Below, in pieces: positions 31,983-40,491 of a stretch of 64,000 bases of DNA. The notes beneath the pieces are model-generated. The model saw only the letters and a program-made list of their open reading frames with translations. It was not told the origin of the DNA and searched no databases. The position numbers and the translations under genes were made by a program. Within the stretch, counting starts at the first letter, position 1. Each line of letters begins with the position of its first letter. This DNA comes from Paenibacillus oleatilyticus (lineage in GTDB: Bacteria; Bacillota; Bacilli; Paenibacillales; NBRC-103111): contig NZ_JAHNZO010000029.1 in NCBI RefSeq assembly GCF_018998565.1, positions 41,889 to 105,888 of the forward strand. Direction: 5' to 3'.

Positions 31983-33401
31983 ATGGTAGTAGGAGACGCA
32001 TCGGTTGAAATTGACGTTCTGGTCATCGGAGCCGGCCCCGGCGGTTATGTAGCCGGTATCCGCGCAGCTCAGCTCGGCAAAAGCGTGCTGATCGTGGACA
32101 AATCCGAGCTTGGAGGCGTGTGCCTGAACCGTGGCTGCATACCGTCCAAGGCGCTGATTTCTGCGGCGCACCATTACGAAGTGATTAAGCATGCCACGTC
32201 GATCGGGATTTCGGCGGATAATGTGACCGTCGATTGGGCGAAGATCCAAGAGTGGAAAGACGGCATCGTCAAGAAGCAAAGCGGCGGCGTAGGGATGCTG
32301 TTGAAAGGGAACAAACTTCAAATCTTTAACGGCGAGGCGCTGTTCATCAACGAGCATGAAGCGCGCGTCTTCAACGATAACGAAACGGCACGCTATCGTT
32401 TCAACCACTGCATTATTGCGACCGGCTCCCGTCCGATCGAGCTGAAGGCATTCCCGTACGGCGGACGCATTCTGTCGTCGACCGAAGCGCTGTCGCTTAG
32501 TGAACTGCCGAAGAGCCTTGTCGTCATCGGCGGCGGCTACATCGGTATCGAGCTGGGACAAACGTACGCCAAGTTCGGCGCGAAAGTGACGGTGCTGGAA
32601 GGCTCCGACTCGATCCTGCCGGGCTTCGAAAAAGAACTGTCGCAGCCGGTGGCGCGCAACCTGAAAAAGCTCGGCGTCGAAGTAGTTACCGAAGCGATGG
32701 CCCAAGGCTGCGAGCAAACGGACAAGGACGTAACGGTAACCTACACCGTTAAAGGCGAAGAGCATAAAATCACCGCGGACTACGTGCTGGTTACCGTCGG
32801 CCGCCGTCCAAATACCGACGGCGACTTGTCGCTGGAGCTTGCAGGCGTACAGGTCGGCGAACGCGGCTTGATCCCGGTCAACGAAAAATGCCAGACGAAC
32901 GTTCCGCATATCTACGCGATTGGCGACATCGTACCGGGCATGGCGCTCGCTCACAAAGCTTCGTATGAGGCGAAAGTGGCGGCAGAATCCATTGCCGGAC
33001 TGCCGAGCGTTGTGGACTACAAAGTCATTCCGGCCGTCGTCTTCTCCGATCCGGAAATCGCCGGCGTAGGCCTCAGCGAAACCGAGGCGAAAGCCAAAGG
33101 CATCAATGTGTTCACCGGCAAGTTCCCTTACGGGGCGAACGGCCGCGCGCAATCGATGAACGTCACGGACGGCTTTGTGAAGCTTGTCGGCGACAAAGAC
33201 ACCGGCCTTTTGATCGGGGCGCAGGTGGTCGGCGCGGAAGCATCCAACCTGATCGCGGAGCTGACGCTCGGCATCGAGATGGGCGCTACGCTTGAAGACA
33301 TTGCGATGACGATTCACGCGCATCCGACGCTTGGCGAAATCACGATGGACGCCGCCGAAGGCGCGCTCGGCCATCCGATTCACCAGCTGGCAAAAAAATA
33401 A
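31983..33401 (+). CDS. pdhD: Dihydrolipoyl dehydrogenase E3 component
   Basis: A 472-residue FAD flavoprotein that reoxidises dihydrolipoamide with NAD. The FAD motif VIGAGPGGYVAGIRAAQLG, redox-active disulfide GGVCLNRGCIP (Cys near 46 and 51), NAD motif VVIGGGYIGIELGQTYAKFG, ATGSRP, the second FAD site AIGDIVPGMALAHKA and the C-terminal catalytic base HAHPTLGE are all present. ATG 31983 lies six bases after the pdhC stop. It is the last gene of the operon, before a strong terminator. Confidence 0.97.
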   Translation: MVVGDASVEIDVLVIGAGPGGYVAGIRAAQLGKSVLIVDKSELGGVCLNRGCIPSKALISAAHHYEVIKHATSIGISADNVTVDWAKIQEWKDGIVKKQSGGVGMLLKGNKLQIFNGEALFINEHEARVFNDNETARYRFNHCIIATGSRPIELKAFPYGGRILSSTEALSLSELPKSLVVIGGGYIGIELGQTYAKFGAKVTVLEGSDSILPGFEKELSQPVARNLKKLGVEVVTEAMAQGCEQTDKDVTVTYTVKGEEHKITADYVLVTVGRRPNTDGDLSLELAGVQVGERGLIPVNEKCQTNVPHIYAIGDIVPGMALAHKASYEAKVAAESIAGLPSVVDYKVIPAVVFSDPEIAGVGLSETEAKAKGINVFTGKFPYGANGRAQSMNVTDGFVKLVGDKDTGLLIGAQVVGAEASNLIAELTLGIEMGATLEDIAMTIHAHPTLGEITMDAAEGALGHPIHQLAKK

Positions 33402-33416
33402 ATCCACATAACCAAA

Positions 33417-33466
33417 AACCGAGGCGATACCGGCTTTAGAGCTGCGTCGCCTTGGTTTTTTTATTT
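33417..33466 (+). terminator. Terminator of the pdh operon
   Basis: AACCGAGGCGA pairs with TCGCCTTGGTT (one G-T pair) around an internal loop and is followed by a run of seven Ts. Confidence 0.88.
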
Positions 33467-33674
33467 CAAAATGATTTCCGACGATTGATTTGAAACTAAA
33501 AGCCTACTCCCAGAGGCATATTTACTTATAAGTATTAAAAGGTAGTATTAAACTATAAAACCATAATTTTCAATTTGTATTTGCGGAACGAAGGAACACG
33601 GACAAGGCGCCGTCCGTTTCCGATACAACATATGCAGTTTAACGGTTTCCAATTTAAGAGGAGGGAGTTTTGAA

Positions 33675-34136
33675 ATGAGCTTTGGCTTTCAAGGGCAAGG
33701 GTTAAACAAAATAATTGCCATACTTCTAAGTGCGGTTTGTTTCACGGGCATGGGCACGAGGGAAGCTTTGGCCTCGCCCTATCAGACGTATTGGGATTGC
33801 AGCGATAACCTTTATGACTGTCAAGCAGCCGATCTTGTGCCTGAACTTGCACAGCTAGCGCACACTGTTAGACTCTATATTTCCGAAGGGAAGGTCATGT
33901 CATACCATTACATGGATCTCAGAACGAAAAATAGGTATGACAGTTCATACACGGAAATTTTAGTTTCATATGACGACCGGGGTCAGCAACGACAAGTTGC
34001 TTCTGTGAATGTTCCTATAGGGGGCGAAGCCGGAGGAGAACTGATTGCGCCAAGATCGGACTATTATTATCTTACGATACAATGTTATTATGGAGGCGAT
34101 TGTGACGGCTCAGGTTACTTACGCACATCGAAATAA
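33675..34136 (+). CDS. Small secreted cysteine protein, paralogue 1
   Basis: A 153-residue protein of unknown family with a signal peptide (LNKIIAILLSAVCFTGMGTREALA, cleavage near residue 33). The mature part has four cysteines: WDCSDNLYDCQAAD at the start and IQCYYGGDCDGSGYLR at the end, with Tyr-rich beta-like segments between (VRLYISEGKVMSYHYMDLR). It shares this frame with the next gene, so the two are tandem paralogues. The ATG follows AGGAGGGAG. The surrounding DNA is AT-richer than neighbours, as if acquired. No enzymatic motif is visible; an extracellular binding or structural role is only a guess. Confidence 0.75.
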   Translation: MSFGFQGQGLNKIIAILLSAVCFTGMGTREALASPYQTYWDCSDNLYDCQAADLVPELAQLAHTVRLYISEGKVMSYHYMDLRTKNRYDSSYTEILVSYDDRGQQRQVASVNVPIGGEAGGELIAPRSDYYYLTIQCYYGGDCDGSGYLRTSK

Positions 34137-34176
34137 TAGGATGTCGCCTTGCTAAGCGGCTTAGTCTGTTATTTTT

Positions 34177-34233
34177 GATACAAATTGTATCTAACGAGAT
34201 GAAAGAACGCTCCCTTAGCCGATGCAGCGTTCT
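34177..34233 (+). promoter_or_regulatory. Palindrome and hairpin between the secreted paralogues
   Basis: GATACAA-A-TTGTATC (34177-34191) is a perfect 7-1-7 palindrome, followed by an 8-base hairpin AGAACGCT/AGCGTTCT (34204-34233) without a T-tract. One half-site GATACAA also occurs at 33622-33628 upstream of the first paralogue. A shared regulator is possible but unproven. Confidence 0.4.
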
Positions 34234-34267
34234 AAAAATTTAATAATTCGAGAGGACGGTGGATGAA

Positions 34268-34711
34268 ATGAATCTGGCGTTCAAAGAAAAAGCGGTTCAA
34301 AAAATAATCGTAGTGCTTATCATTCTTGCGCTTTCCACAGGCTTTGGCACGAGGGAAGCTTTTGCTCGCGTTACGTACGATTGCAGCGACGAGTTCTATT
34401 CATGTCAAGGGGCATTCCTTCCCCCAGGCTATGGAGGGTCACAAACCAGAGACATTTATGTCAAGGAAGGAATGGTAATTACTTATAGCTACGTAAGCAT
34501 CTATGAAAACGTTTATAGTACGACTGTTTCTCTCATGAGTCTCAATGACGGTGTCGTCAAATCCGAAGTCGTTGTGCCTCCGGAAAAAGGCGCTGGGGGA
34601 TACTATACTGCAACCAGAACGGACTGGTATTCTCTTAAGTTTGAATGCGAAACGGATCATGCGATGGAATGCTATGGCGACGGTTATTTAAGAGTGCCGA
34701 ATGAACCGTGA
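34268..34711 (+). CDS. Small secreted cysteine protein, paralogue 2
   Basis: A 147-residue paralogue of the preceding gene. Signal peptide VQKIIVVLIILALSTGFGTREAFA ends with the same GTREA-x-A; the mature protein has YDCSDEFYSCQGAF, IYVKEGMVITYSYVSI and, at the end, KFECETDHAMECYGDGYLRVP. Four cysteines and the DCSD, EG-V-Y-Y and GYLR blocks align with paralogue 1. The start ATG 34268 is chosen by alignment and GGTGG upstream. It converges with the YkgJ-like gene. Function unknown. Confidence 0.75.
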   Translation: MNLAFKEKAVQKIIVVLIILALSTGFGTREAFARVTYDCSDEFYSCQGAFLPPGYGGSQTRDIYVKEGMVITYSYVSIYENVYSTTVSLMSLNDGVVKSEVVVPPEKGAGGYYTATRTDWYSLKFECETDHAMECYGDGYLRVPNEP

Positions 34712-34744
34712 ATAATGGAGCATTGGAAACGGGCCGTCCCAGCC

Positions 34745-34996
34745 TCAGCTTGTCGCCCGCTCCAGAGCTTCTAAATACGCAAAGGCCTCTTCGTTCGAAT
34801 GGCCGCACATTTCCTCCGAGGCCCGCAGGCTGCCGCATATGGCCGGGCGTTCCGGACTCCCGAACAATCCGCAGCGGTTATCCGCCGTGAGCTGGACGCA
34901 GCGGACCCCGGCAGGCTTGCCTTCCGGCATGCCCGGAATGGGGGAAGAAATCGATATGACGATGCAGCAAGCGGCGCATCCGATCCGGCACTCCAT
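34745..34996 (-). CDS. YkgJ-family cysteine cluster protein
   Basis: An 83-residue protein with the Cys-rich YkgJ arrangement: MECRIGCAACC at the N-terminus, then RCVQLTADNRCGLFG and RPAICGSLRASEEMCG, eight cysteines that probably hold zinc or an iron-sulfur cluster. Family members are small and of unknown function. The ATG at 34996 follows AGGAGGT. It converges with paralogue 2 and diverges from the sugar ABC transporter. Confidence 0.85.
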   Translation of the reverse strand: MECRIGCAACCIVISISSPIPGMPEGKPAGVRCVQLTADNRCGLFGSPERPAICGSLRASEEMCGHSNEEAFAYLEALERATS

Positions 34997-35173
34997 AGGT
35001 CTTACCTCCTATTCTTTTTTGTGCTCTTACGACTAATCCTCTTATTATACCATATCCTTTCCGATTATCGGGCAGCCTGCGGGCTGTCCCTTTTCATGTC
35101 AGGAAGACACTATTAAAAATGGAAAATATAATGAAGTAGATAATTTTATCCCACCAAAGTTGAAATGTATACC

Positions 35174-35202
35174 TGTGACGCGTCATGGCGCGATTTTATA
35201 AT
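35174..35202 (+). promoter_or_regulatory. Promoter with palindrome before the ABC importer
   Basis: A TATAAT-like -10 (35197-35202) lies 17 bases from TGTGAC, which overlaps the perfect palindrome TGACGCGTCA (35176-35185). A regulator bound there would sit on the -35. GC-rich and symmetrical, this looks like an operator of a LacI- or TetR-type regulator not encoded nearby. Confidence 0.5.
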
Positions 35203-35254
35203 AAAAGCAAGGTGAAGGTCACCGATACAAATATGGACATAGGGGGATTCCCAG

Positions 35255-36631
35255 ATGAAGAAAAGTGTACTTTGTTCCGCAAGCGCAGCGCTCTTGCTGA
35301 CCACCGTACTGGCTGGCTGCGGCAGCTCTACGCCGGCTGCGAATAACGACAAAGACAAAGGCGCGGAGGCCGGCAAGTCGACAGCCGGTACGGAGGCGAA
35401 AGCCGGCTCGTTCCAAATGACGGTGCGCCACATCAACGTCCGGGACACGGCAAAATCGACGCTCGAGCTGCTGCAAAAGGTGACGGCGAAAACGGAGCAG
35501 GAAGTTCCGGGACTCAAGCTGAACCTCGACGGCGTCGAAGATACCGTCAACCGCGATGTGAAGCTGAAAGCGGAAATGTCCTCCGGTAAGCCGCCGCATA
35601 TTTTCAACTTATTCGGCGGTGCGGATACCCAGAACTATGCCAAAGCAGGCCATTTGCTCCCGTTGAACGATATTCTTAAAGAGCTTGGCTTGTCGGACCA
35701 ATTCTACAACCTCAGTGAATTTACGGTAGACGGCAAAATCTACGGTCTGCCGGAATCGGGTTATGTGGAAGGGTTCTACTACAACAAGAAAATGTTCCAG
35801 GACGCCGGCGTACAGGTTCCGAAAAACTGGGAAGAGTTCCTCAAAGTATGCGAAGCTTTGAAAGCGAAAAAGATTACGCCGATCGCATTGGGCGGCGGTC
35901 CGGAAAGCGCTTGGGCCATCAACATGCTGGGCAACAGCTTGTTTGTCGGCTTAGGCGGTACCGAGCTGCAGGAAGGCTTCAAACCGGGCAAAACCAAGTG
36001 GACTGACGCTCCGGTTGTAGAAGCGTTCAAGCGGATGAAGGAATTGAAGGAAAAAGGCTATATCGATCCTAACGTGTTGGGGCTGAAATATGCCGAAGGT
36101 CAGGCGAAGTTTTACACAGGCCAGGCCGCTATGCTGTTTGACGGCACATGGGCGACTTCCGCAGTGCTTGACAAAGAAAAATCGACCGTGAAAGACAATG
36201 TCGGCTTCTTCCGTCTCCCGGATGTGGGCGGCAAAGGCGACGGCTACATCAACGGCGGCTGGAGTAACGGCTACGGCTTCTCCGCTCACCTGAACGACAA
36301 TGAACTGAAAGCCGTGAAAACGTTCATCAAAAACTTCTACACGGTTGAAAATCAAGCCGATCAGCTCAACAAAGCGAACCGGATTCCGGCCATGAAAAAC
36401 GTTAAAGGCTCGAATGACGCGCATCCGCTGGTTAAAGAAATCAGCGACGCTCAAGGGTCGTCCAAAGGCGCATTCCCGGCGTTCGACGCTTTGGTTCAGC
36501 CGAAAGTGAAGGTAACGCTTGAAACTTCGATGCAAGAGCTGCTAGGCGGACAAATCGCACCGGAGAAAGTAGCCGAACGCATGCAAAAAACGCAGGAAGA
36601 AGCGAATAAAGCCGACGGCGAAAAAAAATAA
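35255..36631 (+). CDS. Sugar ABC transporter substrate-binding lipoprotein
   Basis: A 458-residue family 1 solute-binding lipoprotein. The signal peptide ends in the lipobox LAGC (Cys near residue 21), followed by an Asn/Asp/Lys linker. The two-lobed fold includes EMSSGKPPHIFNLFGGADTQN, YGLPESGYVEGFYYNKKMFQDAG, and GQAAMLFDGTWATS, all typical of CUT1 binding proteins for oligosaccharides. The sugar cannot be named. It starts an operon with two permeases; the CUT1 ATPase is missing here and is probably the shared MsmX/UgpC-type protein encoded elsewhere. Confidence 0.9.
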   Translation: MKKSVLCSASAALLLTTVLAGCGSSTPAANNDKDKGAEAGKSTAGTEAKAGSFQMTVRHINVRDTAKSTLELLQKVTAKTEQEVPGLKLNLDGVEDTVNRDVKLKAEMSSGKPPHIFNLFGGADTQNYAKAGHLLPLNDILKELGLSDQFYNLSEFTVDGKIYGLPESGYVEGFYYNKKMFQDAGVQVPKNWEEFLKVCEALKAKKITPIALGGGPESAWAINMLGNSLFVGLGGTELQEGFKPGKTKWTDAPVVEAFKRMKELKEKGYIDPNVLGLKYAEGQAKFYTGQAAMLFDGTWATSAVLDKEKSTVKDNVGFFRLPDVGGKGDGYINGGWSNGYGFSAHLNDNELKAVKTFIKNFYTVENQADQLNKANRIPAMKNVKGSNDAHPLVKEISDAQGSSKGAFPAFDALVQPKVKVTLETSMQELLGGQIAPEKVAERMQKTQEEANKADGEKK

Positions 36632-36643
36632 ACAGCTAAACGA

Positions 36644-36672
36644 GGGTGCCGCCATCGCGCGGCGCCCGCATT
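36644..36672 (+). terminator. Intercistronic hairpin after the binding protein gene
   Basis: GGGTGCCGC pairs with GCGGCGCCC (one G-T) around CATCGC, followed by a weak GCATTTT. Such hairpins typically leave excess binding-protein mRNA relative to permeases. Confidence 0.6.
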
Positions 36673-36692
36673 TTGCTATCGGAGGGTGATCC

Positions 36693-37577
36693 ATGAATAA
36701 GGTGCTGAGGAATCCGGTGGCCTACTTGATTTTTGTCGTCCCGGCCCTGGTTTTGTATGTGACGTTTTATATCGTCCCGCTGTTCTCGTCCTTAAGATAT
36801 TCCGTCACAAGCTGGAACGGGATTAACGAACCGGTGTTCAACGGAATCGATAACTTCCTTAAAGCGCTCCAAGACGAAAAGTTTTGGATCGGATTTAAAA
36901 ATAACGTTTATTTTGTCGGGTTTTCGCTTATTATTCAAGTTCCGATCATTATCGCGGTCGGCATTATCATCAGCAGGGCGAAAAAAATGTTGGGACTTTA
37001 TAAAGTATCGGTATTTTTGCCGAGCGTGCTGTCGACGGCCGCCGTTGGGATTATATGGCAATTCATATACCAACCGGATGCCGGGCTGCTCAATCAGCTT
37101 CTCCGCGCTACCGGGTTCGCCGATGTGGCCAAGCCGTGGTTAGGAAACCCGGATACAGCTATGACTGCGGTGCTCGTAGCGAACGCTTGGCAGTGGACCG
37201 GATTTTATATCGTTCTGGTGCTCGCGGCCATCTTCGCGATTCCTTCGGAAGTGCTGGAGGCGGCGGAAATCGACGGCGCCGTCGGCTTCAAAAAGGCGTG
37301 GCACATCACCGTGCCGCTCATTCGATCGGTCATTGTCGTCGTCATGCTGCTGTCGATCACGGGCGCGATGAAGGCGCTGGATATCGTATTGATTATGACC
37401 AGCGGCGGACCTTTCGGCAGTTCGGAAGTCATGGCCACGTATATGTACAAGCAGGCGTACTCGGCCGGCGAATACGGTTACGCCAATGCCATTGCGATTA
37501 TCATTTTTGTGTTTACGTCTGTTGTCACGCTCATTTTCCATCTGTTCTCACGCAGGGTAGAGGAGGTTAAATACTGA
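36693..37577 (+). CDS. Sugar ABC transporter permease (MalF-type)
   Basis: A 294-residue CUT1 permease with six membrane helices, beginning AYLIFVVPALVLYVTFYIVPL and including the ATPase-contact EAA loop EAAEIDGAVGFKKAWHITVP near residue 190. SWNGINEPVFNGIDNFLKAL is typical of the extracellular loop of MalF-like subunits. ATG follows GGAGGGTGA. It lies one base before the next permease gene and is translated with it. Confidence 0.92.
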   Translation: MNKVLRNPVAYLIFVVPALVLYVTFYIVPLFSSLRYSVTSWNGINEPVFNGIDNFLKALQDEKFWIGFKNNVYFVGFSLIIQVPIIIAVGIIISRAKKMLGLYKVSVFLPSVLSTAAVGIIWQFIYQPDAGLLNQLLRATGFADVAKPWLGNPDTAMTAVLVANAWQWTGFYIVLVLAAIFAIPSEVLEAAEIDGAVGFKKAWHITVPLIRSVIVVVMLLSITGAMKALDIVLIMTSGGPFGSSEVMATYMYKQAYSAGEYGYANAIAIIIFVFTSVVTLIFHLFSRRVEEVKY

Positions 37578-37578
37578 C

Positions 37579-38406
37579 ATGAAGAAAGCGTTGGCCAAAA
37601 GTATTCCTCATCTCGTCCTGATTCCGTATGTGCTTATCGTCGTTTACCCGATTTACTTCATTGTGATCTCGTCTTTAAAGAAAAATAACGAGATCATCAC
37701 GAATCCATGGGGCTTGCCTTCGGAGTTTTCCTTTTCGCACTATGAGAGTGCGCTGACGAATTCACATTTGGGCACGTATTTTATTAACAGCCTTTATATC
37801 GCTACCATCGCTACGGTCGGGTCCTTGCTGCTTGCCATGGGGATCGCCTTCGCGGTCACGAGAATGCGGTTTCCGTCGATCAGCAAGCTGGTGTACGGTC
37901 TGCTGCTGCTCTCGCTGCTCATTCCTCCCGCTTCGCTGCTGATTCCGCTGTATATTATGGTGAAGGACATGGGGCTGTACAACACCCCTTTGGCGCTCAT
38001 TATTCCGTATATGGCGTTTGGGATCCCGTTAACCGTCTTTGTCGTAGCGGCTTTCATGAAAGCTATTCCTACCGAGCTTGAAGAGGCCGGCATCATGGAC
38101 GGGCTGTCCGCTTACGGTTTGCTGTTCCGAGTTGTGTTCCCGCTGTCGCTGCCGACGCTCGTTACAGTGTTTATCATTAACTTCCTCGGCCATTGGAACG
38201 AATACGTCATGGCGAACCTATTCCTGTCTACACAGACGCTCCGGACGCTGCCAGTGGCGGTCGTCGGGTTTGCGGACAAATTCAACATGAACTATGGCGC
38301 CCTGTGCGCTTCGATCAGTATCAGCGTCATCCCGATCATTATCATCTTCACCTTTTTGCAAAAACAAATTATTGAGGGCGTCACGGCGGGTAGCGTAAAG
38401 GGGTAA
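37579..38406 (+). CDS. Sugar ABC transporter permease (MalG-type)
   Basis: A 275-residue CUT1 permease of the MalG type with six helices. PYVLIVVYPIYFIVISSLKKNNEI opens the protein; the EAA loop EEAGIMDGLSAYGLLFRVVFPL lies near residue 172; it ends GVTAGSVKG, a family-typical tail. The gene starts one base after the previous stop, at ATG, with GAGGTT upstream. Together with 35255 and 36693 it forms one importer lacking an ATPase. Confidence 0.92.
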   Translation: MKKALAKSIPHLVLIPYVLIVVYPIYFIVISSLKKNNEIITNPWGLPSEFSFSHYESALTNSHLGTYFINSLYIATIATVGSLLLAMGIAFAVTRMRFPSISKLVYGLLLLSLLIPPASLLIPLYIMVKDMGLYNTPLALIIPYMAFGIPLTVFVVAAFMKAIPTELEEAGIMDGLSAYGLLFRVVFPLSLPTLVTVFIINFLGHWNEYVMANLFLSTQTLRTLPVAVVGFADKFNMNYGALCASISISVIPIIIIFTFLQKQIIEGVTAGSVKG

Positions 38407-38532
38407 TCGCCCCTTCTGCCCGCCTTCGCTGCGTCAAGCTTCGAAGCTCCGGCCGCATTCGGCACGGGCTTCTTTGCGTTCATCCGAAATAGCGGATGCC
38501 TGAAGCTGGCAAAAAAAATGGTTAGTTTTCTA

Positions 38533-38619
38533 TTGACAGGTTAGATTATCCAGTATAAAATACCAATCAGAGATCGCTTGAACAAATGTTCAAAACAAAC
38601 GTTCAAATTCGTGTTCAAA
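38533..38619 (+). promoter_or_regulatory. TetR-gene promoter and operator repeats
   Basis: TTGACA (38533-38538) and TAAAAT (38556-38561), spaced 17, form a good SigA promoter. Just downstream are TTGAACA-AA-TGTTCAA (38578-38593), a perfect palindrome, and three direct repeats GTTCAAA at 38588, 38601 and 38613, spaced 13 and 12 bases. They lie between the predicted transcription start and the regulator gene, where a bound repressor would block transcription. Confidence 0.7.
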
Positions 38620-38636
38620 TCGAAAGGGAGGTCTTC

Positions 38637-39251
38637 ATGAAACCGGAAGCGCAGGGAAAAGACGTCAAGCTGAAAATATTGAACGCCGCCAAGAAGCTGT
38701 TCGCAAAAAAAGGCTTCGAAGGCACGACGGTACGGCAGATTTGCGACGAAGCGGGAGTGGCGCTCGCTCTGGTGTCTTATCATTTCGGCGGCAAGGAAAA
38801 CGTGTTCTACGCACTGTTCGAAACGTTCGCCCCGGCGTTCCTGGCAGCGGAGTACGACCTCGAAGATCCTGCGCAAGATTTGCAAGCGTTCGTCCGTGAG
38901 TTTGCGCTCTTCCGCTTGGCGGAGCCGGAGCTGATCAATATCCTTCAACAGGAGGTCATGATGGAGAGCCCGCGGCTGGAGAAGCTTCAGTCGATCATCC
39001 ACGTACTGTGGCGACAACTGCGCCTCATTCTTGAAGCAGGCAAAGCCAAGGGGCAGTTTGAGTTTGATTCGACCCGCCATACGGTGCATTTTATCGTAGG
39101 TACGCTCGTATTTTCGCGCAGCAGCCCGTTTCTGGACCCCGTATTTCAGGACGAGAACGAATCGAACCAGCCTACGGCGGCTGAGACCGAAAAAATGGTT
39201 GTCGAACTGACAACCAAATTCATTTTGAACGGAATCAAAAGCAAGATATAG
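38637..39251 (+). CDS. TetR/AcrR-family transcriptional regulator
   Basis: A 204-residue repressor. The N-terminal helix-turn-helix KILNAAKKLFAKKGFEGTTVRQICDEAGVALALVSYHFGGKENV spans residues about 10-52; the C-terminal ligand domain contains YALFETFAPAF and a helix-rich end. TetR regulators next to efflux genes usually respond to the exported compound. ATG 38637 follows GGGAGG; an upstream ORF start at 38586 lies within the operator. The gene is the first of the export operon and probably represses it through the GTTCAAA repeats. Confidence 0.9.
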   Translation: MKPEAQGKDVKLKILNAAKKLFAKKGFEGTTVRQICDEAGVALALVSYHFGGKENVFYALFETFAPAFLAAEYDLEDPAQDLQAFVREFALFRLAEPELINILQQEVMMESPRLEKLQSIIHVLWRQLRLILEAGKAKGQFEFDSTRHTVHFIVGTLVFSRSSPFLDPVFQDENESNQPTAAETEKMVVELTTKFILNGIKSKI

Positions 39252-39285
39252 AGAAGAGAAGCATCGGGAGAGGGGAACGGAGGAA

Positions 39286-40491
39286 ATGAAGAAACAAGTG
39301 GCGGCGATCGTCGTATTGGCATTAGCGCTCAGCGGAGGAGGCTGGATGCTCGCGGCACAGGGCAAGGATGCGGTAACGCTGGCTTCTTCCAATAAAGGAA
39401 GCATTCTGACGGCGGAGCAGGTGAATGTTTCGTTTCAAGGCGTCGGCGGCAAAATCATCGATCTGCCGATCAAAGAGGAGCAGGCGGTGCGCAAGGGCGA
39501 CGTGCTGATGACGCTTGATCCGACGGATATCGACCTGCAGCTTCGCAAAGCGCAGGCCGATGTGGAGGTTACGACCTTAAAGATCAAGCAGGCGGAAGAC
39601 GGCATCCAGGTCGCCCAAAGCAAGCTGGACAATGCGGTGAAGCAGGCGCAGCTCGGCTTGTCGCAGGCGGAGACGCAGGAGGCGCAGGTGGCGGACGGCG
39701 CGAGAAGCGAAGATATCGAACGGCAGAAGCTTGCCGTCGCGGCTTCGGAGGAAGCCTACACGCATGCGCTCAAGCTGTACAACCAGCTGCTTAATACGGA
39801 GGAGACGTACGATAATAATCCGTATTCGTACAAGGATCACCGCGACGCGGTCGAGAATGCGCGCAGCCAGGTAACGACGCTGGAGAATGCGAGAAATCAG
39901 CAGCAGGCCGTGCTGGATAAAATGCTCGCCGGTGCGACGGATAAAGAACGCAAGCTGGCGGCGCTGCAAGCGGACCGCGCCAAGGCAGTCGTCGAGCAGC
40001 ATCAGCTCGCCGAGGGCGATATCGCGAATCAGCGGATCGGCATCGAGGCGCTGAACAAGCAACTGGAGCAGTTGAACATTTTGATGGAATCGCTGAAGGT
40101 GCAGAAGGACCGCTTCACGCTGCGCGCCCCGAGTGACGGCAAAGTGGTCAGAATCATGCCGAAGACGGGCGAGAATGTCGGCTCCGGGATGCCGGTCGTC
40201 GTATTGGAAACGGGCAAGCTCTATTACGACTTGTATGTCGACGAGCGCCAAGTCGGCAAGTTCCAGGCCGGTTCCGTTGTTCCGACGCATTTTGCCGCAC
40301 TGGCGGACAAGGTGGAGGGCAAAGTCCAGTTTGTTACGGCCGCGCCGCAATTCGCTGCGCTTCGGATGAGCCGGGAGAAAGGCACCGCAGATTTGAACTC
40401 GTTCCAAGTGCGTGTCTACGTAGAGCGGACCGACAAGCTGCTGCCGGGCATGACAGCGGAGGTGCGTGTCGATGAAATCCCTGCTCGATGA
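39286..40491 (+). CDS. HlyD-family membrane fusion protein
   Basis: A 401-residue periplasmic-adaptor-type subunit, membrane-anchored by residues about 7-24 (AIVVLALALSGGGWMLAA). A split lipoyl/barrel-sandwich domain (VGGKIIDLPIKEEQAVRKGDVLMTLD and FTLRAPSDGKVVRIMPKTGENVGSG) brackets a long alpha-helical coiled coil (about 85-260), and a beta-barrel with the usual YDLYVDERQVGKFQAG follows. In Gram-positives such proteins couple ABC exporters to outward delivery. It ends inside the start of the permease gene (overlap of 20 bases), a sign of co-translation. No ATPase follows. Confidence 0.88.
   Translation: MKKQVAAIVVLALALSGGGWMLAAQGKDAVTLASSNKGSILTAEQVNVSFQGVGGKIIDLPIKEEQAVRKGDVLMTLDPTDIDLQLRKAQADVEVTTLKIKQAEDGIQVAQSKLDNAVKQAQLGLSQAETQEAQVADGARSEDIERQKLAVAASEEAYTHALKLYNQLLNTEETYDNNPYSYKDHRDAVENARSQVTTLENARNQQQAVLDKMLAGATDKERKLAALQADRAKAVVEQHQLAEGDIANQRIGIEALNKQLEQLNILMESLKVQKDRFTLRAPSDGKVVRIMPKTGENVGSGMPVVVLETGKLYYDLYVDERQVGKFQAGSVVPTHFAALADKVEGKVQFVTAAPQFAALRMSREKGTADLNSFQVRVYVERTDKLLPGMTAEVRVDEIPAR

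Noticed and set aside
30606..33407. 933-codon minus-strand frame over pdhC and pdhD
   Set aside because: A shadow of two well-supported genes on the other strand, without recognisable domains.
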